Positions 30,729-39,697 of a DNA stretch of 64,000 nt are shown here, piece after piece. Location of the stretch: positions 8,264,001-8,328,000 of the forward strand of contig BSBM01000461.1 in assembly GCA_027924585.1 (NCBI GenBank). The letters are read 5' to 3'. Under the pieces are notes generated by a model that was not told the origin of the DNA, did not search any database, and saw only the letters and a program-made list of their open reading frames with translations. The translations under genes and the position numbers were made by a program. Each line of letters opens with the position of its first letter. Within the stretch, counting starts at the first letter, position 1. This DNA comes from Larix kaempferi (Eukaryota; Streptophyta; Pinopsida; Pinales; Pinaceae).

Positions 30729-32631
30729 ATCCTCCATCCTTAGGAAGCAATGGTCTCCATTGCGTTAAATCCCTTATCATATGTCGAGCTGTGTGTCGAG
30801 TTGAGCTCTTGGTGTGACATTTGCTGAAGTGGAAAGATTGCCTTACTTTGACATCTTCAGAGGGTAGTAATTGTTGTTGATGGATGCGCTGGAGCTGTTC
30901 AACAGTTTTGGTTGTTGTGGTATCCTTGGTGTGCACCAGTGTGGATGGTTTCTTTTTGGAGGGGCCCCTTGAATGCGTGGCCTTGCACTGTAGAGGTACC
31001 CGAATAGGCGATGCTGCACTAACTTTGTGTTTTTCTTGTTTCTGCTGAGTAGAAGGATAATCTGCAGAGGTTGTGGATGTCTCCGCGATCTGATGTTCAC
31101 CTTTAGTGGCAATTGCGAATAGGGAAAATTTCCCAGTGTGGGAGATTATCTTTCTTCCCTGCTCGTTTGGGGTAGGTGCAACTATCTCTGGTATCCGATA
31201 GAGTTGTCCTCCCAAAGTGACAATGACACTGCGAGGTCGTGATTCATATACAGCATGACGCTTCCACATATATGGTTGTCCTAAAAGAACATCACATACT
31301 TCAAGTGGGGCCACATCACACAATACCTCATCTTTGAAGGGCTTGATGCCATATGGCAGGCGACATTGGTGACTGACACGGATCCTTCGTCCTTGGCTTA
31401 GCCATCCAATGGTGTATGGTTGTGGGTGTGGCGTTATTGGTAGCTCCAATCTCTTGATGACTTCTTCTGAGATCAGGTTCTTCTCGCTGTCGCTGTCCAC
31501 AACAAAGTGTAGGGGAATTCCCTTCACCCACATCTGTGAGTGGAAAAGGCGCTCCTCTGCCTCCGACTCTTCAGGCTCCTCTGGCTGAATCTGTGTGGTG
31601 GCAACAACGGCACTGGGTTCTGCATCAATGATCTGCTTCCCTTTTTGCGCGGCTGTGAAATTAGGTTCCGAGTCAGAATCGAAACTGGGATCTGATTCTG
31701 AAGCTTTGATCTCAGCCACCAATGACTGTTTTGAGCGACAATCATCAGTGTTGTGCCAGGGGCTTTTGTGGAACTCGCACCACTTCCCGGTGTCCTTCTT
31801 TGTCTTTTCTTTACCCTTCTTCGCCTGTGGTTGGGACTGGTTTTCCTTTTCTTGCCCCGTGCTCTGCGAGCCAGAGTTTCCCTTGCCCTGCTTCTGCGTA
31901 GGTCCGAAGTCACGCTTGTTCTTTTGCTGAAATTTCTGCTCAATTTTGACAGCATATCGATAGGCGGATCCGAGTGAAGAGATTTCCAGGAAATCCATCT
32001 CTATTCGGATGTATCGGTGTAGGCCACTGCGATATTTCAGTACTAGGTGCCGCTCGGAGTCCTTGATACCCATCTTTGTGCGCAAGGTATGAAATTTGTT
32101 GGTGTACTCCGACACCGTTTGGTCCCTCTCTTGATGCAGAATGGTCCATTTTGTGTACTGGTCATCATAGTTTCCAACAGGGTAATATTGTTCTTTGACG
32201 GCATCTATAAAAGAGGCCCAAGTGGGATTGGAATATTCAAACAATCCAGACTCGTCTGACGAGTTTTGCTCACAATAAGTTTCCCACCAATTTTTGACAT
32301 GGGGGATGGCCTTAAGGAGCGCAAAGATGATCTTTTCCCTGTCGGAAAATTTGTGGACAGAGAAATACCCTTCTAGTAGATTCAACCATTTATCTAGAGC
32401 ATCGGCATCGATTTGGCCTTCAAATAAAGGGATATCAAAATTAACTTGTACCTTGAAGGGAGTCGTATCTCCGAAATGGCTGCTCGTTGAGGGTGCAATT
32501 GCCGCTGTTGGCATGCGTTGAAGGATTTGGGCGAAATTATCCATCATCTCGTTCCTCTGTCGCGCGAGGGCTTCCTCGAGCAACAACTTGATAGGATCTA
32601 CTGCTCCGTCGTCTCTCTTTTCTTCCGCCAT
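30523..32631 (-). CDS. Gag-protease, unit 12 (right-most), protease active-site triplet altered
   Basis: Open 702-codon frame and the most diverged unit. Val109 is Ile (T at 32307), Leu187 is Met (shared with unit 11) and Ala245 is Thr (T at 31899). Changes at 31490 and 31485 turn the protease triplet Asp-Ser-Gly into Asp-Ser-Asp and the nearby Gln383 into Glu. The triplet glycine is near-invariant in retropepsins, so this copy's protease is probably inactive (inference). This unit is the one next to the array's terminal 5' LTR. Confidence 0.75.
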   Translation of the reverse strand: MAEEKRDDGAVDPIKLLLEEALARQRNEMMDNFAQILQRMPTAAIAPSTSSHFGDTTPFKVQVNFDIPLFEGQIDADALDKWLNLLEGYFSVHKFSDREKIIFALLKAIPHVKNWWETYCEQNSSDESGLFEYSNPTWASFIDAVKEQYYPVGNYDDQYTKWTILHQERDQTVSEYTNKFHTLRTKMGIKDSERHLVLKYRSGLHRYIRIEMDFLEISSLGSAYRYAVKIEQKFQQKNKRDFGPTQKQGKGNSGSQSTGQEKENQSQPQAKKGKEKTKKDTGKWCEFHKSPWHNTDDCRSKQSLVAEIKASESDPSFDSDSEPNFTAAQKGKQIIDAEPSAVVATTQIQPEEPEESEAEERLFHSQMWVKGIPLHFVVDSDSEKNLISEEVIKRLELPITPHPQPYTIGWLSQGRRIRVSHQCRLPYGIKPFKDEVLCDVAPLEVCDVLLGQPYMWKRHAVYESRPRSVIVTLGGQLYRIPEIVAPTPNEQGRKIISHTGKFSLFAIATKGEHQIAETSTTSADYPSTQQKQEKHKVSAASPIRVPLQCKATHSRGPSKKKPSTLVHTKDTTTTKTVEQLQRIHQQQLLPSEDVKVRQSFHFSKCHTKSSTRHTARHMIRDLTQWRPLLPKDGGLIQVDIGGGPPLPTGSKQSSGNFDKLLFLAVFRVLNFRSHFEALNDIFWRFGGPNGCLRHAFGPSRKL

Positions 32632-32749
32632 AGGAGGCCGTTTGGGGCGGCGAGAGTGGTCTTCCCCAAGTGAAACTAGTTCGAGACCCAACTCTCTGTA
32701 TCCTGACCTCGTTGGGGACATGCACCGAGAAACAATCAAAGAGCAGACC

Positions 32750-32761
32750 GCTCTGATACCA
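32750..32761 (-). other. Primer binding site for initiator tRNA-Met (terminal unit; repeated in every unit)
   Basis: The minus strand reads TGGTATCAGAGC one base after the LTR end. This matches the 3' end of plant initiator tRNA-Met, the usual primer of plant Ty3/gypsy and many Copia elements. The same site recurs every 2655 bp, the left-most at 890-901. It proves the minus-strand orientation of the array. Confidence 0.9.
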
Positions 32762-32762
32762 C

Positions 32763-33383
32763 TGATCCGGATTTATGTGGGAACGAAACAAAAGATAGCA
32801 TATACAGAATCATATACATAGATATATTGCAAATAACACAGTGATACAGTAAACACATATTCTATTAAATAGCGGAAATAGAATAGACTGTAAAATACAA
32901 TAGCTAGAATGGTGGTAGCTATCTCTGAGAAGAGATGTGGCCGCTATGCTCATTCGTGCCAAGATGAATACAAAGAGAGGCCGAAAGGGCCTATTTATCA
33001 TAAGCATGAGGAAAAGAATCCCAAACATCCAAAAACCTAACCCTAGGAGATGAAGCGCCAAAAGTCATGTGGGCCCCGTTTGGGTAAGTTAGTACATCAA
33101 CTTCCCGGGGTCGTAACTTTTGCATGCGATCTCCGTTTGGGGCGCTCGGTAGCCCGTTGGAAAGGTCTATCCGAGATTTACAACTTTCGACTGGGCCCAA
33201 ATGCATGCCGAAGGAAACCATTTGGTCCCCCAAATCGCCAAAAAATGTCGTTTAGGGCCTCAAAATGGCTCCGGAAGTTCAGGACCCGAAAAACTGCTAA
33301 AAATAGTAATTTATCAAAATTGCCAGAAGACTGTTTTGAGCCAGTTGGAAGAGGTGGGCCGCCACCGATATCCACCTGGATCA
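32763..33383 (-). repeat. Terminal 5' LTR of the array (LTR 13)
   Basis: This is the outer LTR of the whole array. Beyond 33383 the sequence leaves the unit (ACCCTGG instead of ATCCTCC), so this is the junction with host DNA. It differs from the inner LTRs at 33012, 33215 and 33223, while the inner LTRs look identical to one another. The bases ACCCT at 33384-33388 would be the right-hand target-site duplication; its partner is outside the window. Confidence 0.9.
32991..33000 (-). promoter_or_regulatory. TATA-like element in the LTR
   Basis: The minus strand reads TGATAAATAG about 390 bp into the LTR, the best TATA candidate in the 621 bp. It would place U3 in the first 400 bp or so and R-U5 after it. 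An identical motif recurs in every LTR (1131-1140 in LTR 1), so each unit could carry its own promoter. Confidence 0.45.
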
Positions 33384-33388
33384 ACCCT

Positions 33389-34007
33389 GGTGTGCTGAAA
33401 GGGAGTTAAGAATATATTGTTTGTTAGTTACTTTTTTAGATTTGAAACTGACGATAAATTTCAACTAATAAGTGGCTTCAAGCACATGACCATAAATTAG
33501 CAAGCTGTAACTAGTTTCAAATTTTTAGAAAATTTGGATCTTCATGTCTATATTTCATTTTTGTATTTGTAATTTTTTTTCACAAGAACGGATAGGCATA
33601 TATTTATAAAGAAGCTGTTGTAAAACCAAATAGTGTAAATAGTACAAAAATTTCAAACTATTACAAAATTCTTGTGCAAATTTTTTCAACTAAAATAAAG
33701 ATTGTCCATGAAGTTTCTGCTTCCTTGCAGAGCCTACTCTATGCATGCATTTTGTATCTAGTGGTATACCGTTTTACATATTGTCCTAATATCCAAAGAC
33801 ATGTAAATTGTATATATAAAAGATTAAAAACCAAATTTGTTGACATTGTGGGCTTCTTCCATTGGTGGTTCTTCTTTTATTTGTCCTTGTTCCTTGTGAT
33901 CTCTATTGTGCTCATTCAATGCCAAGGCTATCTACTGCATTGTATCTTCATCAACAAAATGCTCCTTCATTGAGGCAGCTAAGACATTTGGAAAACCTGT
34001 AGCAGAC
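33389..34007. other. AT-rich flank of the array, no gene seen
   Basis: Base composition changes abruptly from the more GC-rich array to AT-rich DNA. Short frames exist on the plus strand (33674-33973) but are hydrophobic, low-complexity translations with no recognisable family. Confidence 0.6.
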
Positions 34008-34413
34008 TGTTGTTCGGGTACACAGGGTACTACCAAAGGACTGAACACCAAGAGCAACCACTTCACACAAATAGATCACAGATCAACACACCAATGTTTT
34101 GACGTGGTTTAAACCCTCTTGAGGGAAACACTCCACGGCCCCGGCCAAATAGCTTCTACGGGACAATTTATTATGCAAAGAAAGAAAGTTACAAATGAGC
34201 TTCTCATAATCAATCAACTAAACAACGACCCTCCATGCTCTTTAAATATAGATCATGGACCAATCGGGTGTTAAGCCACGGATCAAGGTTAGGTTTGATC
34301 TAAGAGAAGTTGAGCCGTTGGATCACTCTATGTCGGGAACATATCGTGACCGTCGGATTAAGTATTTACAAATGCATACTAATGCATACTAAAGAAACAC
34401 ACTATCCCTAACA
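34008..34413. repeat. Probable solo LTR or LTR fragment of another retrotransposon
   Basis: The segment starts TGTTGTTCGG and ends CCCTAACA, so its outer ends are TGTT and AACA. Inside is the pair ACGTGGTTT and CTCCACGGCC around 34103-34140, an arrangement typical of plant Copia-type LTRs. A TTTAAATATA stretch near 34242 could be a TATA element on either strand. No internal element sequence, primer site or convincing 5-bp target duplication was found next to it. Exact borders are uncertain. Confidence 0.42.
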
Positions 34414-36634
34414 GATATATTGCACAAGTTGATCTTAACTAACTCCTAAGTGCCTAAATATCCTAACAACTGTGAACCTCTAGCAAAGACCAGAATGATG
34501 TTATAGTGCATCTCAGTATCTGAAGTAAGTTTATCACAATTTATCTTCAATTCTTGCAATTTGTTTTCCATGCTGTCCTGCTTGTTTTCCTATTTTTCCA
34601 TGTGTATTGTCAAATACTCTATTCACTGTTTCATGACCTCTGATTGGCATGTCATTTGCCTTAAAATTTTCTTAATTTCATGGTTACTATTGTTTTCCAT
34701 CTCAAGGGATTTGGTTTTTCCTATGAGACGACAAGGAATCAGAAGGGAAATTATTACTGAAAACATAGCAGGCTTGTTGAAATTTCCAGGTGGTCCCTAG
34801 TCCAAACACACTAGCCAGATTCACAGTGATCTAATGTAAATTCTAGCCCTTGGGTTTTGGTGTTCAAAGGATGCTCCTGAGTTCAAAGTTTTTACAATCA
34901 AAACAAGTTGCAGAGTCCCAGGAGGGGAGAAATTACCTGAGATTACAAGGTCAAAGAGTCCATTGTAGTTACAATGCACCAACAAACTAAGCACTGGATC
35001 GAATCCAGTCTCCTCTAGAGATCTCTCATACCCAAATTCCATACCAAAGAGAATGCAAGCCTGCACTGCTAATATCCCACTTGTGGGCCGTGTGGCATTG
35101 AATGCAGAGTTTAAAGACGAGTCTTCCATGGGAGCTGTATAGGACTGACAGAGATAGCCTACATGAGGAGCATACAAAATTTTGCCTCCATCCAGTGTTA
35201 TCTGATTACACCTGTCAATTTTTATGATGCAACTACCAAGCAAGTTCAAAGTGGTACCTTGGTTAATTGTTGTTTGGCTCATGAGAGGCCTTATGGTATC
35301 ACTAAAACCTTGGGGACTTCCCCATTTTCCACCAATTGACTTTTTGGTAAGCCTATGGCCTGGTATTCCAGTGCATCCACTCTACGATTATTGTTCCAGC
35401 AAATATGAAGCAATTGAAAGATGTCTAGGCATTCAAGCATGCTCGGAATTCTCAACTTCATTCGTCCAAGAACTGTGTCATCATTCTGATGTTGTATTTT
35501 TACAAGTTCTATTATTAAAGAAGAGTCTCTGAAGATGAGGGCAGACTTAATATTTATGGAAATTAGGAGAGATATGCCGAGGTAGAGGGCATGTATCTCA
35601 CGCTGGTTATTCATCATAATTTGTAATTTTTTTAACACACACACACACACGCACTATCAATGTGTCCTTCATGTACCCTTTTCACGTGTCATATGACTTA
35701 GCTAGAAAGTAAAATAAAGAGGAATTCTGGACACAAAAAAGGTTGTGAAAAGTGGAACACTGGAAGAGGATGAGGAAGTTTTAGAAAAGTTACAGGAATT
35801 GTAATGTACATTGGTAAAGGAGCAAAATGAAAACACGCAGATCATTCAAGACACCAACATTGTTTTGAAGTCTTATTTGTTTATCAAGTGAACTCAATAA
35901 CTCAAGACAAACTACCTGTGCATATGGGTCCTTAACCAAAATGCCAGAGTGGGATATTTGGCATGGTACCCATGTCATTGGTAGAAATTCAATCTATGGA
36001 ACTTGTCAGTTCTTTAAAAATAGCTTCAAGACCAGTGACATCATTTTCTGCTGGCCTTCAATGTCATTTTCTTTTGGTCCTGCTGCACTTCTTTCTCTAG
36101 GAGGCATTCCAGCACATGTTTCATCCTTTGCATTAAGTGGCCCAATATTTGCTTCTTCCCAGTCTTATGCCATTCCTGTCGAAGTCCCAGTATTTGTTCT
36201 CCCAGTTAGCTAGTTGCAGTTCTAATCATAAGTTCAGCTCCAGATGCAGCTCTTTGACTGCCAATTATATCTTGTGAAACAAAATTGATCACTTATGTTA
36301 TTGCTACTTCTATTCCCTCTTCTACTTCTATTGATGGCATTGTGTTATTTTTGTAATATTCAACAAGATGCTCAAATTTACAGCAGGTGTTTGATGCTAG
36401 CGCGTCAACAAGATGCTCAAATTTATAGCATGTGTTTGATGCTAATCTTCCACTTGTCACAAGACTACATTCTGAAATGCCTAGACTGTTCCTTCACTCA
36501 AAAAATATGACTTGTAAAAATTTCATTTATTCATAACTTTGTATTTACATGTAGACTCTGGCTTGGCGTGTCCAATGTTAATATCCCACTCCTTACATTT
36601 TATTCTCATATCAATCCATAAGGAATTCTATTTA
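34414..36634. other. Intergenic DNA with no recognised gene
   Basis: Contains minus-strand frames at 34821-35282 (153 codons) and 35291-35650, whose products resemble no family I know and may be chance or remnants. A short CA microsatellite lies at 35636-35651. There is an imperfect 45-bp tandem duplication at 36361-36445 (unit begins CAACAAGATG). Confidence 0.5.
36361..36445. repeat. 45-bp tandem duplication
   Basis: Two units starting CAACAAGATGCTCAAATTTA at 36361 and 36406 differ at only a few positions. Confidence 0.75.
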
Positions 36635-36706
36635 AGGGTGCTAGCTCAATGGTAGAGCACCTGCCTTATAGGTAGGAGGTTGGTGGTTCGATTCCACTGT
36701 GCCCTA
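36635..36706 (+). tRNA. tRNA gene, anticodon TAT (predicted Ile, UAU), organellar or bacterial-like
   Basis: A full cloverleaf can be drawn. The acceptor stem (36635-36641 with 36699-36705) has seven pairs, two of them G-U. The D arm is GCTC-AATGGTA-GAGC, the anticodon stem CCTGC/GTAGG with loop CTTATAG, the variable loop AGGTT, and the T arm GGTGG-TTCGATT-CCACT. The discriminator is A. Anticodon bases are 36667-36669. Both internal Pol III promoter boxes fit consensus (TAGCTCAATGG and GGTTCGATTCC), and a TTTT terminator lies at 36713-36716. There is no intron and no encoded CCA. The A1 start, AGGTTGGTGGTTC segment and overall layout resemble bacterial tRNA-Ile more than the usual plant nuclear tRNA-Ile(UAU), as far as I can recall them. 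It could be organelle-derived or a tRNA-like pseudogene. Confidence 0.7.
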
Positions 36707-36712
36707 TTTATA

Positions 36713-36716
36713 TTTT
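36713..36716 (+). terminator. Pol III T-run terminator of the tRNA gene
   Basis: TTTT seven bases after the discriminator, the normal Pol III stop signal. Confidence 0.55.
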
Positions 36717-36720
36717 GAAA

Positions 36721-36772
36721 CCACTAAAAAGAGATAAATGACTAAAAACATGACCAAAATTTGCATATAAAC
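36721..36772. repeat. Partial duplicate of the end of the neighbouring inverted-repeat element
   Basis: The order CCACTA, AGAGATAA.TGAC, ATGACCAAAAT, GCATATAAA matches the start of the 36773 arm in direct orientation, about 50-60 bp upstream of it. It looks like a tandem duplication of the element terminus or a second, truncated insertion. Confidence 0.6.
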
Positions 36773-37113
36773 AACCACCATTACAACATGAGAGATAAGT
36801 GACCAAAAAAATGACCAAAATATGCATATAAATGACCACTTTTGAGTTGGCGATCACTGGCAGCAAATTAGCGGTCATTTATCACTTGACTATTAATGAC
36901 CAAATATATTACCAAATTAATGACCAAATATACAACCAAATATATGACCACAAGATAAGCTATAAATGACCAAGCTAAATATGACCACATTTTTGGTCGC
37001 GTGATATATGGCCACTAATTTGCTACCAGTGGTCACCAACTCAAAAGTGGTCATTTATATGTGGATTTTAGTCGTTTTTTTGGTCACTTATCTCTCATTT
37101 TGTACTAGTGGTT
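36773..37113. mobile_element. 341-bp inverted-repeat (MITE/foldback) element, CACTA-like ends
   Basis: The left arm (36773-36882) and right arm (37004-37113) are about 110-bp inverted repeats with mismatches, sharing GAGAGATAAGTGACCAAAAA and CCACTTTTGAGTTGG. Read inward, the right end begins CACTAGTACAAAATGAG, like plant CACTA transposon ends; the left end is a diverged version. The 120-bp middle has iterated ATGACCAAATATA-like motifs. It has no coding capacity. The expected 3-bp target duplication is not clear because palindromy continues to the outermost bases, so the superfamily is uncertain. Confidence 0.7.
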
Positions 37114-37858
37114 TATCAAGAAGATCCAACCTTTGTCTTTCCTTCTTCTCAGTTATCCTAGCTGGGATCTTATTAGGGTTGCGGCTAAAGCTCTGTCCTG
37201 CAACTTGGTTCTTCTACCACCAGATCTAGGTCTTCTCACAGGTTTACTAAGCTTCTCACGCTTTAGAATTTATGCCAATGTTTGGTCCATGGATTTCCCA
37301 ACCGATTCTACTTCCCACACAGGGTTTCTTGTGCATTCTCGGCTCTGCAATTCGTGACTTACAAAGAGTCACGGTTTTTCCCTCTTCTTCACTACGCAAC
37401 TCTATGTTTTGATGAAAAATACTTACGCTAGTGCCTCCTGGAATGGGTATTCCCTATTTGATTTCCTTTTTCCTTGCCTTCTGGACCTTTCACATTCCTT
37501 TGTCACGTGGATTTTTTCCAGAATCGTGACCTTTCCTCCTTCCCCACTGCTGGCCTGTGTAACGCATGAAAAATGATCCTTGTTGTTCCATGATCCCAGA
37601 TCCCCCTCACCTCTCCCTAGTGGATACACATGCCCCCCTCTTATTGGTTGCTTCCATAGCCAATTTTTTTTGTATTTTTATTGCAATATATTTATTTATT
37701 TGTAGCATTCTTACAATTTCCATGGCTTAATGGCACATGGTTAACAAAATATCAAATACTTGCCTTTTAAATAAAATCCGAGCCTCCACTAGCGGGGCCT
37801 TGGCCTTGAGCTCCATGCTAGGGAAAACACACATCACATGTATACATTATTTATATTA
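37114..37858. other. Intergenic or LTR-like DNA without recognised gene
   Basis: Pyrimidine-rich stretches, no convincing coding frame. The right part (about 37740-37898) may belong to the LTR-like segment that abuts the integrase remnant. Confidence 0.4.
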
Positions 37859-37898
37859 AAATCCAAAATATCCTAAGGGTCAAAATGGGAGTATTACA
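37740..37898 (-). repeat. LTR-like start abutting the truncated integrase
   Basis: On the minus strand TGTAATACTCCC begins at 37898, a typical start of plant gypsy LTRs (TGTAATACYCC). It does not resemble the start of the putative 5' LTR of the same element near 46025 (TGTTACCCCCC). Its left border is not visible. It may belong to a different element or a recombinant. Confidence 0.4.
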
Positions 37899-39299
37899 AA
37901 AAGGTTCGGTATGGAACTCGCCCTTGGGTTCTACCTGAATCATATTCCAATCAATTACATGAGTAGCATTATGCACATATTTTTTTAACAAAGAAACATG
38001 AAATGCAATGTGTACTTTTATAGTAGAGGGAAGTGAAAACTGATAGGCCGCTGAACCTATCCTAGCTAACACTTCGAAAGGACCACAATACTTGGGTGCC
38101 AACTTGGAGCACCTTCCCAAGCTCAAAGTACTCTTCTTCGGTTTTACCTTTAGATACACATGATCTCCAATGTTGAACTCTCTTGGAGTTCTTTTTAAAT
38201 CCACATAACTCTTCTTCCAATCCTGGGAAAATTTTAATTTTTGTAGCACTTCGTTCACTATCTGTTCCATCTCCCTTAACATGTCAGGTCCTAGAACAAT
38301 GCTATCAACAGGGTTATCCCAAGACACACGCGTGTGGCATTTTCGACCATAAATACTTCAAATGGACTCATTTTTAATGAAGCTTGATATCCATTATTAT
38401 AAGCAAATTCTACTAAATGAAAATAGTCCTCCCATTTACCTGGTTTACATTCGCAACATATCTTCTAAAACTTGGTTAGTTCTTTCATTTTCCCCATTCA
38501 TCTGAGGATGGTAAGCACTATTGAAATTTAGCCAAGTATCTAGACCTTTAAAAAAAGACTTCTAAAAATCACTTGTAAATTTTGCATCTCTATCAGAAAT
38601 CACAACTTTTGGAATACCATGCAAACAAAAAATTTCCTTCATAAAAATATTAGCTATGTTTATTGCTTTAAAGGTAGATTTCGCATGTATGAAGTGTGTA
38701 GCTTTGCTTAATTTATCAACAAGTACCATTATTGAGTCATGCTTTTTGTTTTTTTTAGGTAATCCCGTTATAAATTCCATGCTTATTATCTCTCATTTCC
38801 ATTCTGGAATAGGCAAGGGTTGAAGTAACCCGACATGATGTTGATGTTCGGTTTTTACTTGTTGACATTTAATGCATCTAGCTAGGTAATTTGGAGTATC
38901 ATTCTTCATCTTAGGACAATAATAGATTTTTATTAACTTTGTTATCATCTTTTGATATCCCGGATGTCCGGAATGCGATTTTTTATGTAACTCATTCAAT
39001 ATTAAAAGATTAACTTCCTTAGAATTAGGTATATATAATCGATTTTTATAAACCAAAAAATATTTCGAGCTTATAGAGTAAGCTGAGGAATCACTTCCAT
39101 CAACATATTTTTCCAATTGTTCTTTAATTTTTAAGTATTCTTCATCATTTTTAGCTCCATATTTTATTAAATCTTCAAGATTTGTCTTATAACTGCTAAA
39201 AGAAGCCGAACAATGTGGAATGACATTCCTACTTAAGGCATCTGCCACTTTATTCTCTTTTCCTTTAATGTATTTAATTTCAAAATCATACTCGCTCAA
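37899..39299 (-). pseudogene. Ty3/gypsy RNase H end and integrase, interrupted and truncated
   Basis: The first segment (39299-38793) has the ADALSR end of RNase H, then the zinc-binding part of integrase (HKKSHSGHPG and later CIKCQ). TGA at 38793-38795 replaces a usual Trp codon. The next segment (38780-38562) is the catalytic core, with LVDKLSK holding the first Asp and SDRDAKF the second, ended by a stop at 38562-38564. The Glu region and C-terminal domain follow to 37898, including GDHVYLKV, LAPKYCGPFEVL and FHVSLLKKY. The frame ends just after VIDWN..QVE, where related proteins continue into a chromodomain-type tail. Multiple stops make it non-functional. Confidence 0.85.
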
Positions 39300-39697
39300 G
39301 AAGGATAATCACCTTGCTTGACGAGTGTTTAAACTTTGTTGATCAAATAAGTATTTTAACATTATTTTATCTACATTAAAGTGAATTTTCTTCCGATTAA
39401 GTAATGTATCCACTTTCTTAAAGCATGTATTATAGCAGCTAACTCCAAGTTGTGGCAGCTAACTCCAAGTCGTGGGGTCGCATAGTTATGTTAATGTTCT
39501 TTAAGTTTTCTTGACTCATATATTATTACATAATCCTCTTGCAGTAGCACACCACCTAATCCCTCTAAGCAGGAATCTATACATACACCGAAGTCCTTGT
39601 ATGGGTCTGCTATTCTTAGAATAGGTGCGGTGGTCAGCAAGTGTTTAATATTTTCAAAGTTTTCTTGCATTTATTTGACCATATGAATTTAGTTCCT
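39300..39697 (-). pseudogene. Ty3/gypsy RNase H region, heavily disrupted
   Basis: Recognisable in pieces between the RT and integrase parts, including the GVCIDSCLEGLGGVL stretch that carries an RNase H aspartate. A 20-bp tandem duplication at 39435-39474 shifts the frame, and several stops are present. Confidence 0.6.
39435..39474. repeat. 20-bp tandem duplication inside the RNase H remnant
   Basis: GCAGCTAACTCCAAG occurs at 39435 and again at 39455. Because 20 is not a multiple of 3 it shifts the reading frame. Confidence 0.8.

Larger units (their letters stand above)
1..33383 (-). repeat. Tandem array of a 2655-bp LTR retroelement unit (12 complete units plus one partial)
   Basis: Every landmark recurs at exactly 2655-bp spacing: LTR starts at 903, 3558, 6213 and so on to 32763, and Gag-PR stop codons at 1318, 3973, 6628 and so on to 30523. 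Units differ by only a few substitutions, and I saw no indels. Each unit is a 621-bp LTR plus a 2034-bp internal part, and one LTR lies between each pair of internal parts. This is the structure expected from unequal recombination between LTRs, or from integration of a concatemer made from a one-LTR circle. The left end lies outside the window. The right end is a 5' LTR followed by unrelated DNA. An assembly artefact cannot be excluded from sequence alone, although scattered copy-specific substitutions argue that the units are distinct. Confidence 0.95.

Noticed and set aside
1-33383. Array considered as CRISPR-like or as rDNA-type repeat
   Set aside because: The unit is 2655 bp with LTR ends, primer site and Gag-PR; there are no spacers and no rRNA sequence.
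34821-35282. 153-codon minus-strand frame
   Set aside because: No family resemblance and no coding neighbours; it may be chance in moderately GC-rich DNA.
36635-36770. tRNA considered as the head of a SINE
   Set aside because: A Pol III terminator follows after 7 bases and the next sequence belongs to an inverted-repeat element, so there is no SINE body or A-tail.
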